Part shown: positions 33,831 through 45,238 of the stretch, piece by piece | Layout of the letters: the number at the start of each line of letters is the position of its first letter | Numbering within the stretch: position 1 is the first letter of the stretch | From: Amaurobius ferox | Lineage: Eukaryota > Arthropoda > Arachnida > Araneae > Amaurobiidae | NCBI GenBank assembly: GCA_951213105.1 | Contig: OX578142.1 | Coordinates: 120,561,354-120,625,353, forward strand | Direction: 5' to 3' | Length of the DNA: 64,000 nucleotides | Program-made: the position numbers and the translations under genes | The notes under the pieces: generated by a model | What the model saw: the letters and a program-made list of their open reading frames with translations, nothing else | What the model was told of the DNA's origin: nothing | The model's database searches: none

Positions 33831-33962
33831 ACTGATAAAAAAAAATTACCTTTACTGATAAAAAAATAAAATAAATAATAGGTAAGAATATAGATAAAAT
33901 TAGTAATCAGTTATGCCAAAAATATGAAATCAAGAATAATATTGGATAACCTCATATCTATA

Positions 33963-35049
33963 CAGGTGAACCTCGATATGTCGAACCTTGGTATCTCGAA
34001 ATATTTTCATCTCCCTTCACGCACGGTATAAAACTAATGTAAAACAAGCTCTTTAACTCGAAATTTTTCTAATCAAACTCTCGATATCTCGAATTTTTTC
34101 ATCTTACCATTTGGATCATCTTACCATTTTCAACTTTTCATTTAGAAAAATACGATCCAAAAAATGTGTTTAATGCAGATGAAACAGGACTATTTTTTTA
34201 AGTATATGCCTGATAAAACTATGACCATTAAAGGTGAAGCATGTCATGGCAAAAAAAGGAGCAAAGAAAGATTAACTGTGCTGTTTTGCACTGATATGGA
34301 TGGTTCAGAAAGGCTCAAACCTCTTATGATAGTTAAATCTGCTAAACCCCAATGTTTTTCAGGAATTAAATATTTTCCAATGACTTTATGACTTATTTTG
34401 CGAACAAAAAGGCTTGGATGATTGCCGAAATTTTCACTAATTGGCTGACTGAACTAGACAGGAAAATGTCCCGTGAAAATCGCGATATTGTTCTCTTCTT
34501 GGACAACTGTACAGCGCATAATAGAGTGCCGAAATTAAAATCCGTGAAAGTTCATTTTATGCCACCAAACACAACTTCTAAGTTATACAGCCTTTGGACC
34601 AAGGTATTATTCAGAGTTTTAAAGTAAACTATCGCCACAAAATTAAGCTCATTTGGATCAGCCTAGCTCATTTGGAAAATGTGATATATTGAAGGATTCA
34701 GTAACTGTAACCAAACTGTCATCGATGACTATTTTGCAAAGTAAAGAAATGCAAGATTAAATTTTAATAATGTATGTACGTACATAGTACATTAAATGTG
34801 TATCCAATCATTTCAAGCTTCGCTTTATTTGTTGTCAGCATTTTCTTGGGTAATACCCAATTCTCTGTTTGCAAGATAAAGTAAGTGATTCTTTTAAAAA
34901 TGTGTATAGTACAGGACTAGTATGTAAAGTTTAAGACTAGTACCTTTTATGAATTCCTTAAATTTTTTCAAATTTTCAATATCTCGAATTTTTTATATCT
35001 CGAATCTTTTTCCTTCTCCCTTCAAATTCGACATATCGAGGTTCGACTG
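33963..35049 (+). mobile_element. Tigger/pogo-type element, internally deleted
   Basis: Termini CAGGTGAACCTCGATATGTC and its counterpart GACATATCGAGGTTCGACTG are inverted repeats, flanked by TA on each side (33961-33962, 35050-35051). Several internal TCTCGAA words repeat near both ends, as in other pogo-like elements. At 1.09 kb it keeps only the catalytic half of the transposase. Confidence 0.88.
34140..34700 (+). pseudogene. Tigger transposase catalytic fragment
   Basis: A NADETGLFFKYMP-like start (first catalytic Asp, split by a frameshift at 34164) is followed by KKRSKERLTVLFCTDMDGSE, then AWMIAEIFTNWL, then the second Asp in FLDNCTAHN. PPNTTSK precedes a two-base insertion (TA) near 34587 that shifts the frame before the third catalytic Asp. 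DDE_1 family (CENP-B/jerky relatives). DNA-binding N-terminus absent. Confidence 0.88.
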
Positions 35050-35051
35050 TA

Positions 35052-35742
35052 TATGAATAATTATCACACAATAATATTTTATTAGTGTATGTATATGTTT
35101 CTGACACTCTCAATAATTGTATTTAATTAAACACAATGTAAATTTTATATATTTTATTCCAAATTATATTTTCCCACTATATGACACCCTCATCAGAAAT
35201 TTTAATTTTAACTAAATCTCTCCGATGATTGCATGAGAGTGTCCCTGGATGTTATGATGGATATTATGGCAGGAATTTATTGAATTGAATATCAACTTTC
35301 CTTCCATTCACTTCAAATTCATTTTTGCGAAATCAGCATAGGCTCATGATGCAATCACAGATTCTTAAGTACTTTTCACATTAAGACATGCAATTTTTTA
35401 TTTGAAACAATTAAAACAAATAAGTAAACAAATGCAAGTATGTATTTGATTTTGAAATTTAACATAATTTTTCAAAACGAAGAATAGAACTCAGATGATT
35501 TTTTCTTTCCTTTAACTCTAATTTAGCAGTTTCAAATGTTTATAGTAAAATAATTTTAAAAAACTAAAGAATGAAATGTAGACGATTTATTTTTTAATTT
35601 ATGTATTTATTTCAAGTATTATTTCTATTCAATATAACTAAACTTTTTTTAATATTATACCAAAATAAAGAAGATTTGAAATCATTCAGTGAATCGTCAA
35701 CATGTTTAGTTCTGAATTGACGAATTAAGAACACGTAACTGG
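35052..35742. other. AT-rich flank upstream of the mariner relic
   Basis: No gene recognised. The expected left terminal repeat of the adjacent mariner is not evident here, so it may be lost or too diverged. Confidence 0.5.
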
Positions 35743-36839
35743 TTGTGCATTATGGTATTTTTAACAAATAACAAGCTTTTCGAATTAATTGTGATTTATG
35801 CTCTGTGTAATAAAAATACTGCAAAAACTGCTCGGGATTTTGGACGGCGATATTCAAACCTGTCTGAAATTTCATGTGCATTTGTTTTTCAGATGATGAG
35901 GATATTAAGAACTACCGGTTCATTTGATCCAACACCTGGCCCTGGAAGAAATCATTCGTACACGGAGGACCAAGAAACTGACATCATTGCATATTTTTCT
36001 TTCAACCCACGAACAAGCATTCGAAAAGCAAACGAAACTTTGGGGCTACCTAGGATGTCAATAGCTAGAACACTTGGAAAATACCACTGGAATCCATTTT
36101 GTATTCATGGACTTCAAGCACTTCATCCCTCCGATTTTGATCGGCGAGTAGCATTCTGCAACTGGTTGTTAATCCGACAAGACATCAATTCGAAAGAACT
36201 TTGTTAAGAACATTCTGTGGACTGCTGAATATTTATTTATGGAAGATGGAGTAATCAATACTCGCAACAATAATTATTGGGATAATACGAAACCATTTTT
36301 TGTCCATGAAATACATCACCAGAGAAAGTTTTTTGTGTCTGTATGGTGTTGAAGACCCAGACCGTCCGACTCATCCAAAGGACATGAGCAACCATTTGGA
36401 CGGTCGGGTGTCTGTATGGTGTGGAATTTGGAATGGAAAAACGATTGGTCCTGTGTTTTATGAAGGGATTCTTACAGCTGAAAATTACATGCAGCTTATT
36501 TTAAACGTTACTCTAATGGATTTTATGGAGACGACAATATTATCACTTCTAAAAAACATGTATTATTAACAAGATGGCATGCCTGCACACCAGGCTATAA
36601 TTGTGACAAACTGGCTCAACGAAAACTTTGATAAACAGTGGATTGATTTAAAAGGAGCCACAGAATGGCCCCCCAGATCCCCTGATTTAACCCATCTCGA
36701 TTGTTACTTATGGGGTCATCTTCGAACACTAGTTTATAATACTCATCCACTAAACACAATTGACCTTAAACAAAAGATAATTGATGCTTGCAACAATATT
36801 AGTGGTGAAGAACTCAAATATTTACAGAAGCATTATTAG
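35743..36839 (+). pseudogene. Mariner-like transposase, broken by stops and a mini-element
   Basis: The N-terminal helix-turn-helix half (35743-36207) contains TGSFDPTPGPGRN and STSIRKA-type words. The catalytic half follows in new frames: ILWTAEYLFMEDGV, where the usual first Asp of TDE is Ala; VWCGIWNGKTIGPVFYEG; QDGMPAHQ (second Asp, after a stop near 36568); and PPRSPDLTHLDCYLWG (third Asp). A 58-nt mini-element sits exactly between the two VSVW-like segments. Loss of the first Asp alone would kill catalysis. Confidence 0.88.
36350..36407 (-). repeat. 58-nt hairpin mini-element, copy 2, with 15-bp target duplication
   Basis: GTGTCTGTATGGTGT occurs perfectly at 36335-36349 and 36408-36422, and removing one copy plus the insert would give a continuous transposase frame at this point. 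It starts TGAAGACCCAG. The outer stem ACCGTCC (36361-36367) pairs with GGACGGT (36398-36404), and the inner stem CTCAT (36370-36374) with ATGAG (36384-36388). Confidence 0.9.
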
Positions 36840-37448
36840 AAGAGCTCAGTTATGTATTGTGGTTGAAGGAAAACATTTTGAGAATGCTTTGTGAATTGTA
36901 TTTCTAGTATTCGTAACAAAATTTATCCCTTTATATCAGTGTTCTTCTACCAATGTATGCATATTTTAATTATGTGTCCCAACCATGTAGTAAGTATCAT
37001 TGCTTTATATGATCTCTGTCTGTGTAGATGCATTTGTGATAAAAAATTGACACATATTAACGTATTTTTGATCTAAATAATTGCCATTGTCAATTTGTTT
37101 ATGATCCCTATTTTCACTGATGAAACAGCCTTTCACATGGCACAGAAAAGTGGCATAAGTCAGATTTTTTCCTTTATCATAATTCAGTTGATTTTAAAGA
37201 TACAGATATGTGGGATTTTTTAATGATCTTGTTGCATTAAAAATAAAAATAGTCTGATTGACCAAATTTGTCTAAGGGGGTCATATAAAAATTAAAGTAT
37301 AACTTTTTGAAAATTAATGGGAGGACTATTTCATTAACACAATCTTATTTCCTACCTTATTTTCAACATTTTTGCAATTTACAACGCCCACTTATCTCCA
37401 ACAGGTAAAGAATTAAAGTGTGTTTCAATCTTTTTGGGACACCCTGTA

Positions 37449-39061
37449 TATGTTTAATGAAAAAAAAGTTTCATGATCTGCATCAGTGGCAAATGCTGTG
37501 GTGTGGCTAATATGGTACCACCAGACCATTAAAATTGGAGGTATAATTAAAATAAAATTTTCTGCATTAAAAAAAATTGTAACACTGGGCTTGAAAAATT
37601 TGAATTAGGTATATGCATCTATAGGCTAAAGAATCAGTTTATCAGCACCTTCATTCATTCCTTTTAACCTATATCAGCATTTTCAACGAAGCGGAGAATA
37701 TGATGATCTATTGTGATATCAATGTTGCAATATTATTTGTTATGCTGTGATTTTAATGATGAGCAGCTTAATTCTTTTCTTGCTTTTTAAAAACAAGAAA
37801 AGAATACTAACTTGAGTTTGTGCAGACTGATAAATGTATTATTTAAGAATTATTAAAAATACCCTTTTTAAGCAGTAATTTAGCAAACAAGATAAAAATA
37901 ATAAAAGATAGGAGACTTAATCCACTTTTGCCAAAACTTTACAGTGTGTATAAAGTTAAAAAAAGGCATAATCAGAATTTTCAGGTTGCTGAATATGATT
38001 TGTACCCATGGTTAACATGATAAAAAAATCTGTATAAACTATTTTACATGCCTTCTTGCTTATTGTTTTTTTTTTAAATGAAGATACTTGGAGGTTTTAT
38101 AATTTAAAATTTTCACAATTTTAATTGTTGCATTAAAAAAGTTTAGAATTTGAAGTTTGTTACTATTAGAATTAAATTTAATATTTCACAGAATATGGGC
38201 CAATTTTTGGAATTTTCGACAAATGATCAGCGAATTTCATTAAGTTAGGTGGTGTAGTTCTGGAATTTGCATATTCTAATATGCCATTGGCATCTTGGTT
38301 TATTTAAACCTCAAGCCTATATGGAGCTATCTATTGAGTTCAGTCCTTGCTATTGTTGAAATGATTTTGCTTTGAGCTATTTGAGTATGTTTATGTGAAA
38401 GATTTGCTCAATGTTTCTGCGCTAAGATGCTTTACTGATATGATACAGACTACTACGCAAAGTAGACCCATTTTCCTATTTTATTTTAACCATTTAGAAA
38501 TCATGTAGAAATTTATTTAAAATAAAACTTAACCTGTTGAGTATTTTTATTTTTGTTAATTAATTTTGTTTCTGATATACAACTCTGCTAGCAGTATAAG
38601 TCTGTTCTGACAGAACTGAATTGAGAGATGGAAAATTAAAATCCAATACGATATATTCAGGTGCACAGGTCCCTGTGCTCCAATACATGGATGCTTATCA
38701 CAAATGGATCAATAACACTGAAAATACCCAGTTCTTTCCATTGTTTTTGCAAGCTATAATAAAGCAAAAATATAAATTCACAAAAAAAAAATTCCCAACA
38801 CAATCAACTGCTTCTGGACTGTGCCCCAGTATATGAGCATCCGCCATGCTGGGACTGATATAAAATTTAAAAAACAGCTTCTTTCCAGGTCTATATTTTG
38901 CATGTTGCTTTTGCAATCCATAACAAAATAAAATGTCAGCAAAAATATAATTTCTAATTTGATATCTGTGTTTAGATTTCAGTGAAATATTTAATGGAAA
39001 TTCGAATAAAATTTGTTTAATTTATTTAAGTAAATTAAAAATTTATTTAACTAAAGCAATT
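37449..39061. other. AT-rich, no recognisable gene
   Basis: Short frames only. Could include sequence downstream of ARPC5 on the minus strand, but I see no coding exon. Confidence 0.5.
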
Positions 39062-39532
39062 TCAAAGAGTGAACAAAATCAAATCCATGAAACACAAAGC
39101 AATAAAAATAATTATATATTAATTATTCAGATAACTGTACAAAATCTTTTAAACCTAAATAAAATATATTTTTTGGAAGTAAGCAGGTACTGTCCCACTT
39201 TATATTGAATTGGTATAACATAACATTTTAACTCTGAATGTTTCACATATTTACTTACACATGGACATTTGAATGACCTAAATAGATATTCAGACTTAGT
39301 ATATGTAAGTAATAACTCTTTAAATATAAGTAAAATAAATTAATCCAAAATAAAATTATGGAATTTTTTGACATTCTAAAGGAAACATCCAATATTATGA
39401 TCCATTATTAAGCAGTAGAAATGGGAGGAATTTCATATAATATTTATATATATATATTTGTGTGTGTGTGTGTGTTATTACAACTGAACAATGTATAAAT
39501 ATATCTTAAAAATTTCAAAATTTGTGATTTAA

Positions 39533-40297
39533 CCCTTTAAGCGTTGTTGACGAGTTCAACTCATCATGCATTGCACTACAGCTAAGTGGGTTTGACGAGG
39601 TAGACTCATCATGCACTTTTAAAGTTGAGACTCCTGTGTGTTTGATGGAAATAACACGTCATATGATTTTTTTAATGAGATATTAACTGCATTTACAATC
39701 TTTTACACTAGATGGCAGTAGTAGTCCTACAAACTAAATTTTATCAGAGGCAGTATTTCGTAAACGCGTGTAAAATAAAAGCAGCTTTGTTGGGATTTCA
39801 CATTCAAAGCAATGGCAGCCTCAAATGCTTTCAATCTTATTTCAGCAAAGCGTAAGTTATCTCACACCCTGCAAAAAGAGCCAACTAGGCGATGTGTTGT
39901 ATATTATGCATCCAATAAAACTGGCAAGAAGCTTAGGAAAGAAACCAGGACATGGTGTTCAGACTGTGAAGTTGCTCTTTGTTATATTCAATGTTTTAAA
40001 ATTTAACACAACAAGAGGAACTATTAAAAATTGGAATTGTATGTTTTATTATTTACTTATCTGTTATTATACATGTTTATTTACTTATCTATTATTATAC
40101 AGCAAAATTATTTCAGTAAAATTTTTTATTTCAGCAAAACACCTTCCCATTCAACACGTAATCACTGGGGGAAAAGGGTATGGGAGAAAAAAACTCCCCA
40201 CTGCAGTGTGCGTGAAGGGATGCATTTTAACATTGAATTTTTCGCATATTTACTTACACATGGACACTTGAATGACCTAAATGACACGCATAAAGGG
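39533..40297 (+). mobile_element. piggyBac element, internally deleted
   Basis: Termini CCCTTTAAGCGT and ACGCATAAAGGG between TTAA sites (39529-39532, 40298-40301). The second duplication copy has one plain TTAA (about 41050-41054) at the corresponding position, an empty site proving the borders. Confidence 0.92.
39812..40006 (+). pseudogene. piggyBac transposase C-terminal cysteine-rich remnant
   Basis: 64 residues. RRCVVYYASNKTGKKLRKET, then WCSDCEVALCYIQCFKI matches the pattern of the C-terminal Cys-rich (RING/PHD-like) zinc domain of piggyBac transposases (CX2C...CX4C spacing), which binds the element ends. The first Cys pair is partly lost (CVVYY where C-x-x-C is usual). The catalytic domain is absent, so this is a relic of a deletion derivative. 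The Met start is not original. Confidence 0.75.
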
Positions 40298-40572
40298 TTA
40301 AATGTTCTATTTTATAGAATAATTTTATGCAATAGTTAAAGCAAAAATTACTCTAAGCATTTACTTCACTGAAAAAAAATAATAAAAATTATGTGAAGTA
40401 TTTGTAACAAAAGAAAACTACCATTTCAGTAACCAACTTCTTAGGTTTTATTACTTGTTTCTCTTTGAATCTAAACCAATACAATAAACTCTTATTTATT
40501 ATGTTGATAAGAACCAAAAATGTTTGGACATATAAGATGTTTTATCATGTAACAATTAATAATATAAAAAAT

Positions 40573-40946
40573 CTCTTTCAAAGAGTGAACAAAATCAAAT
40601 CTATGAAACACAAAGTAATAAAGATAATTATATATTAATTATTCAGATAACTGTACATAATCTTTTAAACCTAAATAAAATATATTTTTCAGAAATAGAA
40701 AACAGGTACTGTCCCATATTATATTGAATTGGTATAGCATAACATTTTAACACTGAATTTTTCACATATTTACTTACACATGGACATTTGAATGACCTAA
40801 ATACATATTCAGACTTAGCACATGTAAATAAGAACTCTTTAAATATAAGTAAAATAAATGAATCCAAAATCAAATTATGGAATTTTTTGACATTCTAAAG
40901 AAAACTTCCAATATTATGATCCATTGTTAAGCAGTAGAAATGGTGG

Positions 40947-40991
<45 letters not shown>

Positions 40992-41945
40992 CTATTATTA
41001 CAACTGAACGAAGGATAAATATATCCTAAAAACTTCAAAATTTTTTATTTAAATGCTTTATTTTATTGAATGATCTTATGCAATAGTTAAAGTGAAAATT
41101 ACTCTAAGCATGTACTTCACTGGAAAAAAAAATTATGCGAAGCATTTGTAACAAAAAAAAAAAAAAAAAAAAAAAAAAACTTTCATTTCAATAACCAACT
41201 TCTTAGGTTTTATTACTTGCTTCTCTTTGAATCTAAACCAATACAATACTCTTATTATGTTGGTAAGAACCAAAAATGTTTGGGCAAATAGGATATTTTT
41301 TCATGTAATAATTAACCCCTTGCCTGTGGAGTATATTTCAGGAAAGTGGGTCAAAAATGGAAAATTTTTTTTATGCTTCAGTTTTGTCTATTATAACATT
41401 TAAAAAGGTTATAAAAATTTTATTTTGTAAAAATATAAATTTTTATATGAAATAACTACTATATTTAATATTTTGATATACATGTGGAAAATTAATGGAT
41501 TATATTCATATTTTACTCAAAATTGTTTAATTATAGCAAAATAAATCAAATAATCTTTTGAATTTCACAAATCATTTCACAGAATCATTTTTCAGAATTT
41601 CACAAATCTTTTATAGTATGATATATACGAAAAATATGACCTGGCACACAAGCCGACATCACACTCTTTACAATAAACTCGGTTTATATCCCGCCTAATC
41701 AAGCTAGCTGATCCTGCCTACTTCCAAAAAAAAATGTGGACAAGTATCGCCATCTGTTGGAAAAACAATGAACTATATTGTAAAGCATTTGGTAAGACAA
41801 AACGAACTCAATTCAGCATCAACGGAATAGAAACACTGATTTTTTGCTTGCCCGAAGTCAGTTCGGGCATTCCAAATTTGGCACAGAAGGGTTGCCCGAA
41901 CTGGATTCGGGTGGCACAGGCAAGGGGTTAAGGACTTAAAAAATC
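40573..41945. repeat. Tandem duplication, copy 2
   Basis: Matches copy 1 with scattered substitutions. It lacks the piggyBac insertion of copy 1 but carries its own TTAA insertion at 41316-41927. Contains a TA/TG microsatellite (about 40943-40991) and an A-run at about 41152-41180. Confidence 0.85.
41316..41927. mobile_element. piggyBac-like MITE at a TTAA site
   Basis: Termini CCCCTTGCCTGTG and CACAGGCAAGGGG, flanked by TTAA (41312-41315, 41928-41931). Copy 1 of the duplication has an uninterrupted ATTAATAATATAAAAAATC at the equivalent spot (about 40555-40572), the empty site. No transposase inside; the frame at 41734-41931 is chance. Confidence 0.9.
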
Positions 41946-44932
41946 TTAACTTTTTTTCAGATTGAAAACACTGTCTTTTCTGTAAAATATTGTTTCAAAA
42001 AATGTCTACAGGAGATGCCATTTGTTAAAATTGTAAAAAAAAAAAAGTCTCGATTACTTTTCAGTAGCGTGCAAGACAATGTTTTGCATTACATTATATA
42101 AAATTAAATGGATAAGAATTTTTTTAATTGGGAAATTTAAGAGGTGATATGTAGTTTAACAATCCCTATCAAATGTGTATAAGCACATAATAGATTTTAA
42201 AATGTACTCAAAATTTTAAAGTATATAAACTTCAGCTAAAAATTCGAAAAGGGTATAAGGCGAAAAGGGCTAATTAAAGTATGCAAAAGAAAAAAAAAAC
42301 TCAGGAAAAAGGAAAATTACATTAAACACACAAACAGGAAAAGACAAATAAACAGAGAGAATCAATACAGTTCTTTTAAAAATCAAAATATATTAAAATA
42401 TTAATGAGAAATAAAATCTGGTGTTTTACTTCAATTGCAAATTAAGAGACAAAAAATTATATATTATCTTTTCACATCAGTTTTTACATGAGTTTGAACA
42501 AATGGCAAAAACACAAACATAAAAATAATTTATACAGAGTTAAATCAGGTCACTGACAATAGCTTTTTTTTTGCAATCTGGAAAAAATAATCCAGGTATT
42601 TACAGAAACTCTTAGCAATTATAATTTCTGCTAATTACATATGAGAAATATGTTTAACATTGATTATTAATACTAATTACACTTTTAAGTTGAATTAACA
42701 AAGTAATGTTTATGGTAGACTGAAAATAAATAAGTTGCATTTTTTTTTATTATTAGGATTATATATATATATATATATAACAAACATAATTTAACTTAAT
42801 ATACATCTACAATGCATACTATATGTCTTCCTTTTTACACTCTAGACTGTTATGAAATCTTGAATACAGGTTTGATACTACACTGATTGGGTTAAAAAAA
42901 AAATCAAAACAATCAATCAGACAAAAAAAAAAAACCCATTAAATTTAGCTTTGACTACTTACAATTAATGAAACAAACTATAGAAATAATATAAAAAAAA
43001 GATAGAATAAAATTAAAAAAAAAAAAAATAATAATAATAATGTCTCATAAAATTCAATAGATTACGTAGAAAATTTATTTTTGGAAATACAGCACAATTT
43101 GGAAGTAATTCACTATAAAACAGATTCAATTAATTCTGGGGATGCTAAGGATTTGGAGAACCTATGGGAGAGTAGATAAACCTCTTTGGGAGTAGGCCCA
43201 TGATATTTGAGAGATAGGTAATCAAAGAAATTAAAGCTACATGTTTTCTACCACAAACCATTACATTTTCATAAATATAAAATATTACACAAATTAAAAA
43301 ATCAAAATAAATATGTATTAAATAAAGTTTTGAAAAGAAACACAAATTGTATTATCCCATATACAATTACCACATATTTATTTAAATCCTCCAAAACATA
43401 AAATAATTACAATAAAGTATTACTCTGAAATACACACAAAAAAGCATTTTCTGTTTCTATTTAATGCAACTATAAAAAACATCACTAAAATGGCAACTTA
43501 AATAAATGTATTTATTGGTAAATACAAAAATTTTGGTGCTAGCAACAGCCAAACTTTAGTTTCAAAAACACAGAAGTTTGAAGCAGTTCAGGGGAATGGG
43601 AGCGAGCGGAAGTAACATCACTGTATTCCCATAAGAAAAAACTAATACAAATTGCACTTCTCTGAGTTCAACAGGATATATTATAAATCATTTTAAGACA
43701 GATTAGCAATGTTAACAAATTACTAGAAAGCTATTATCCAACTACTGTTTATTTATGAACAGTTAGCAATACTTTATAAAGAGCAACAAATTGAGCAACT
43801 TTGAAGAGTAATTTCATATATTAATATCCACGGAATAAATATTAAAAATATATTTAAGACATGGAAACTCAGTAAGAAACATCTTGTAGAACTTGCTAAA
43901 TTTGCATAATATCATTACTTAAAAATAGAATTGCTTATCCAACAAAATATATTATCTGCTTCATCTCATTATATAGACTAAAATAATCTCAACTTTAGTT
44001 AACAAAGATTTCTATGTAATCTACTCTCATTTGAAAACTGTTAAACTAAATGTTTTATCAAGCAAAAGCTCATAATGCTTGTAAGCATATAATATATAAC
44101 ATATTAATCTTTACTATAATACAGCAATTTTCTTACAAAATCAAAATGTTAATTTTTAAAATTTATAAATTTAAAACTATAGCTTAAGATATGCAGTATC
44201 TACTAGCGAGCTGGCTAATAACTTTCAAATTTGGCCTTTTGGGAGCAAAATGTTGCCTTATAGTAATAACTTGCATGAGTATCAAAGCAACGTCATTCAT
44301 GACAAAGATCAGACAAATTCTCCATTCCCATTTCACTAAGTTTAGTCTTAATAAATAGAACAAAAGTGAAAACTCAATGTTGTACAATTTTATATATATA
44401 TACACACACACACAAATTAATGAGGCTTTATGAGTGTTAGTATTTATAAAGCATAACTTATTCAAAGTTATTTAAGTATCTAGTTATTTTATACTATGAA
44501 TATTATTTTTATTATTATTTCTGTTATTACAATTTATATTATCATATCATGTGAGTCAAAGTGATAACCTCATTTATCATGTTAAAAGTAGATGGATTAT
44601 GATTTGCTATTAAAAATTAAAGACCAGTAGCTAGTAGCTACTAAACTACAGGGTCATAATTTAAGCTATAGTTAAAACTCAATTTAGAAGAAAACTATAT
44701 TAAATTTTCTTATGATTGATAATAGCAAATTTACAAGCACTCCAATGAATATTTTATTAAAAATATATTCACATATGATATGAAAAGGAAAACGAAAAAC
44801 AATTTATTTTATGAGAAGTTAAGTAAAATTAAAAATATATGTCTCCAAAATTAAAGCTATGTATAATACACAAAACACATTTAAATGTTGTTTTGTGATA
44901 TAATAAACATTTAAATGTTAAAATATTAAGTG
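41946..44932. other. AT-rich region downstream of ARPC5 stop
   Basis: On the minus strand this follows the ARPC5 stop codon and must begin with its 3' UTR. Many TTTATT words (AATAAA on the minus strand) are present, so the cleavage site cannot be chosen. No other coding exon seen. A TA/CA microsatellite lies near 44392-44413. Confidence 0.55.
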
Positions 44933-44995
44933 TCAAACTCTCTTCCTGTCAGTTAGTACTCTTACAATGCTTCCTATGCCACCAGCGGAATATAC
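44933..44995 (-). CDS. ARPC5: ARPC5 terminal coding exon (Arp2/3 complex 16 kDa subunit)
   Basis: Minus-strand exon preceded by a CTAG acceptor (intron AG at 44996-44997). It encodes 20 residues, VYSAGGIGSIVRVLTDRKRV, then TGA at 44933-44935. This is the conserved C-terminus of the p16-Arc subunit, which helps link the ARPC1/ARPC4 side of the actin-nucleating Arp2/3 complex. The phase is 0 at its start, matching the phase 0 end of the exon at 57085-57261, whose last residues (LLAWHEK) continue naturally into this sequence in the family. The two are therefore consecutive exons separated by a 12 kb intron. Confidence 0.9.
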   Translation of the reverse strand, partial: VYSAGGIGSIVRVLTDRKRV

Positions 44996-45238
44996 CTAGA
45001 GGAATGAAGATATGAGCATAAAATTCAATAACACAAAATAAATAAAATATTACTATACTAGAAATCTTATAATAAAAGATTGTGAAAAACATACAGTAGA
45101 ACTTTGATAACAAATTCAATAAGTTAAAAGTTCTTTTTTGGAGTATAATGTTAATTAATGAACTTTGATAAACCAAATTTGTTATGCTAATTATTTCCTT
45201 TCAGCTTTTGCTTATCAATGTTTCACTGCATAGATATA

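Larger units (their letters stand above)
35743..37446 (+). mobile_element. Mariner-superfamily element, left end not found
   Basis: Transposase relic followed by about 600 bp ending TTCAATCTTTTTGGGACACC then CTG, with TA after it (37447-37448). That terminus (GGTGTCCCAAAAAGATTGAA in reverse) is typical of mariner-like elements. I could not find a matching left terminus. Confidence 0.7.
39062..40572. repeat. Tandem duplication, copy 1
   Basis: From TTTCAAAGAGTGAACAAAAT to about AAAAAATCTC. Aligns to 40573-41945 once the TTAA insertion at 39533-40297 is removed. It includes a TA/TG microsatellite near 39445-39475. Confidence 0.85.
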
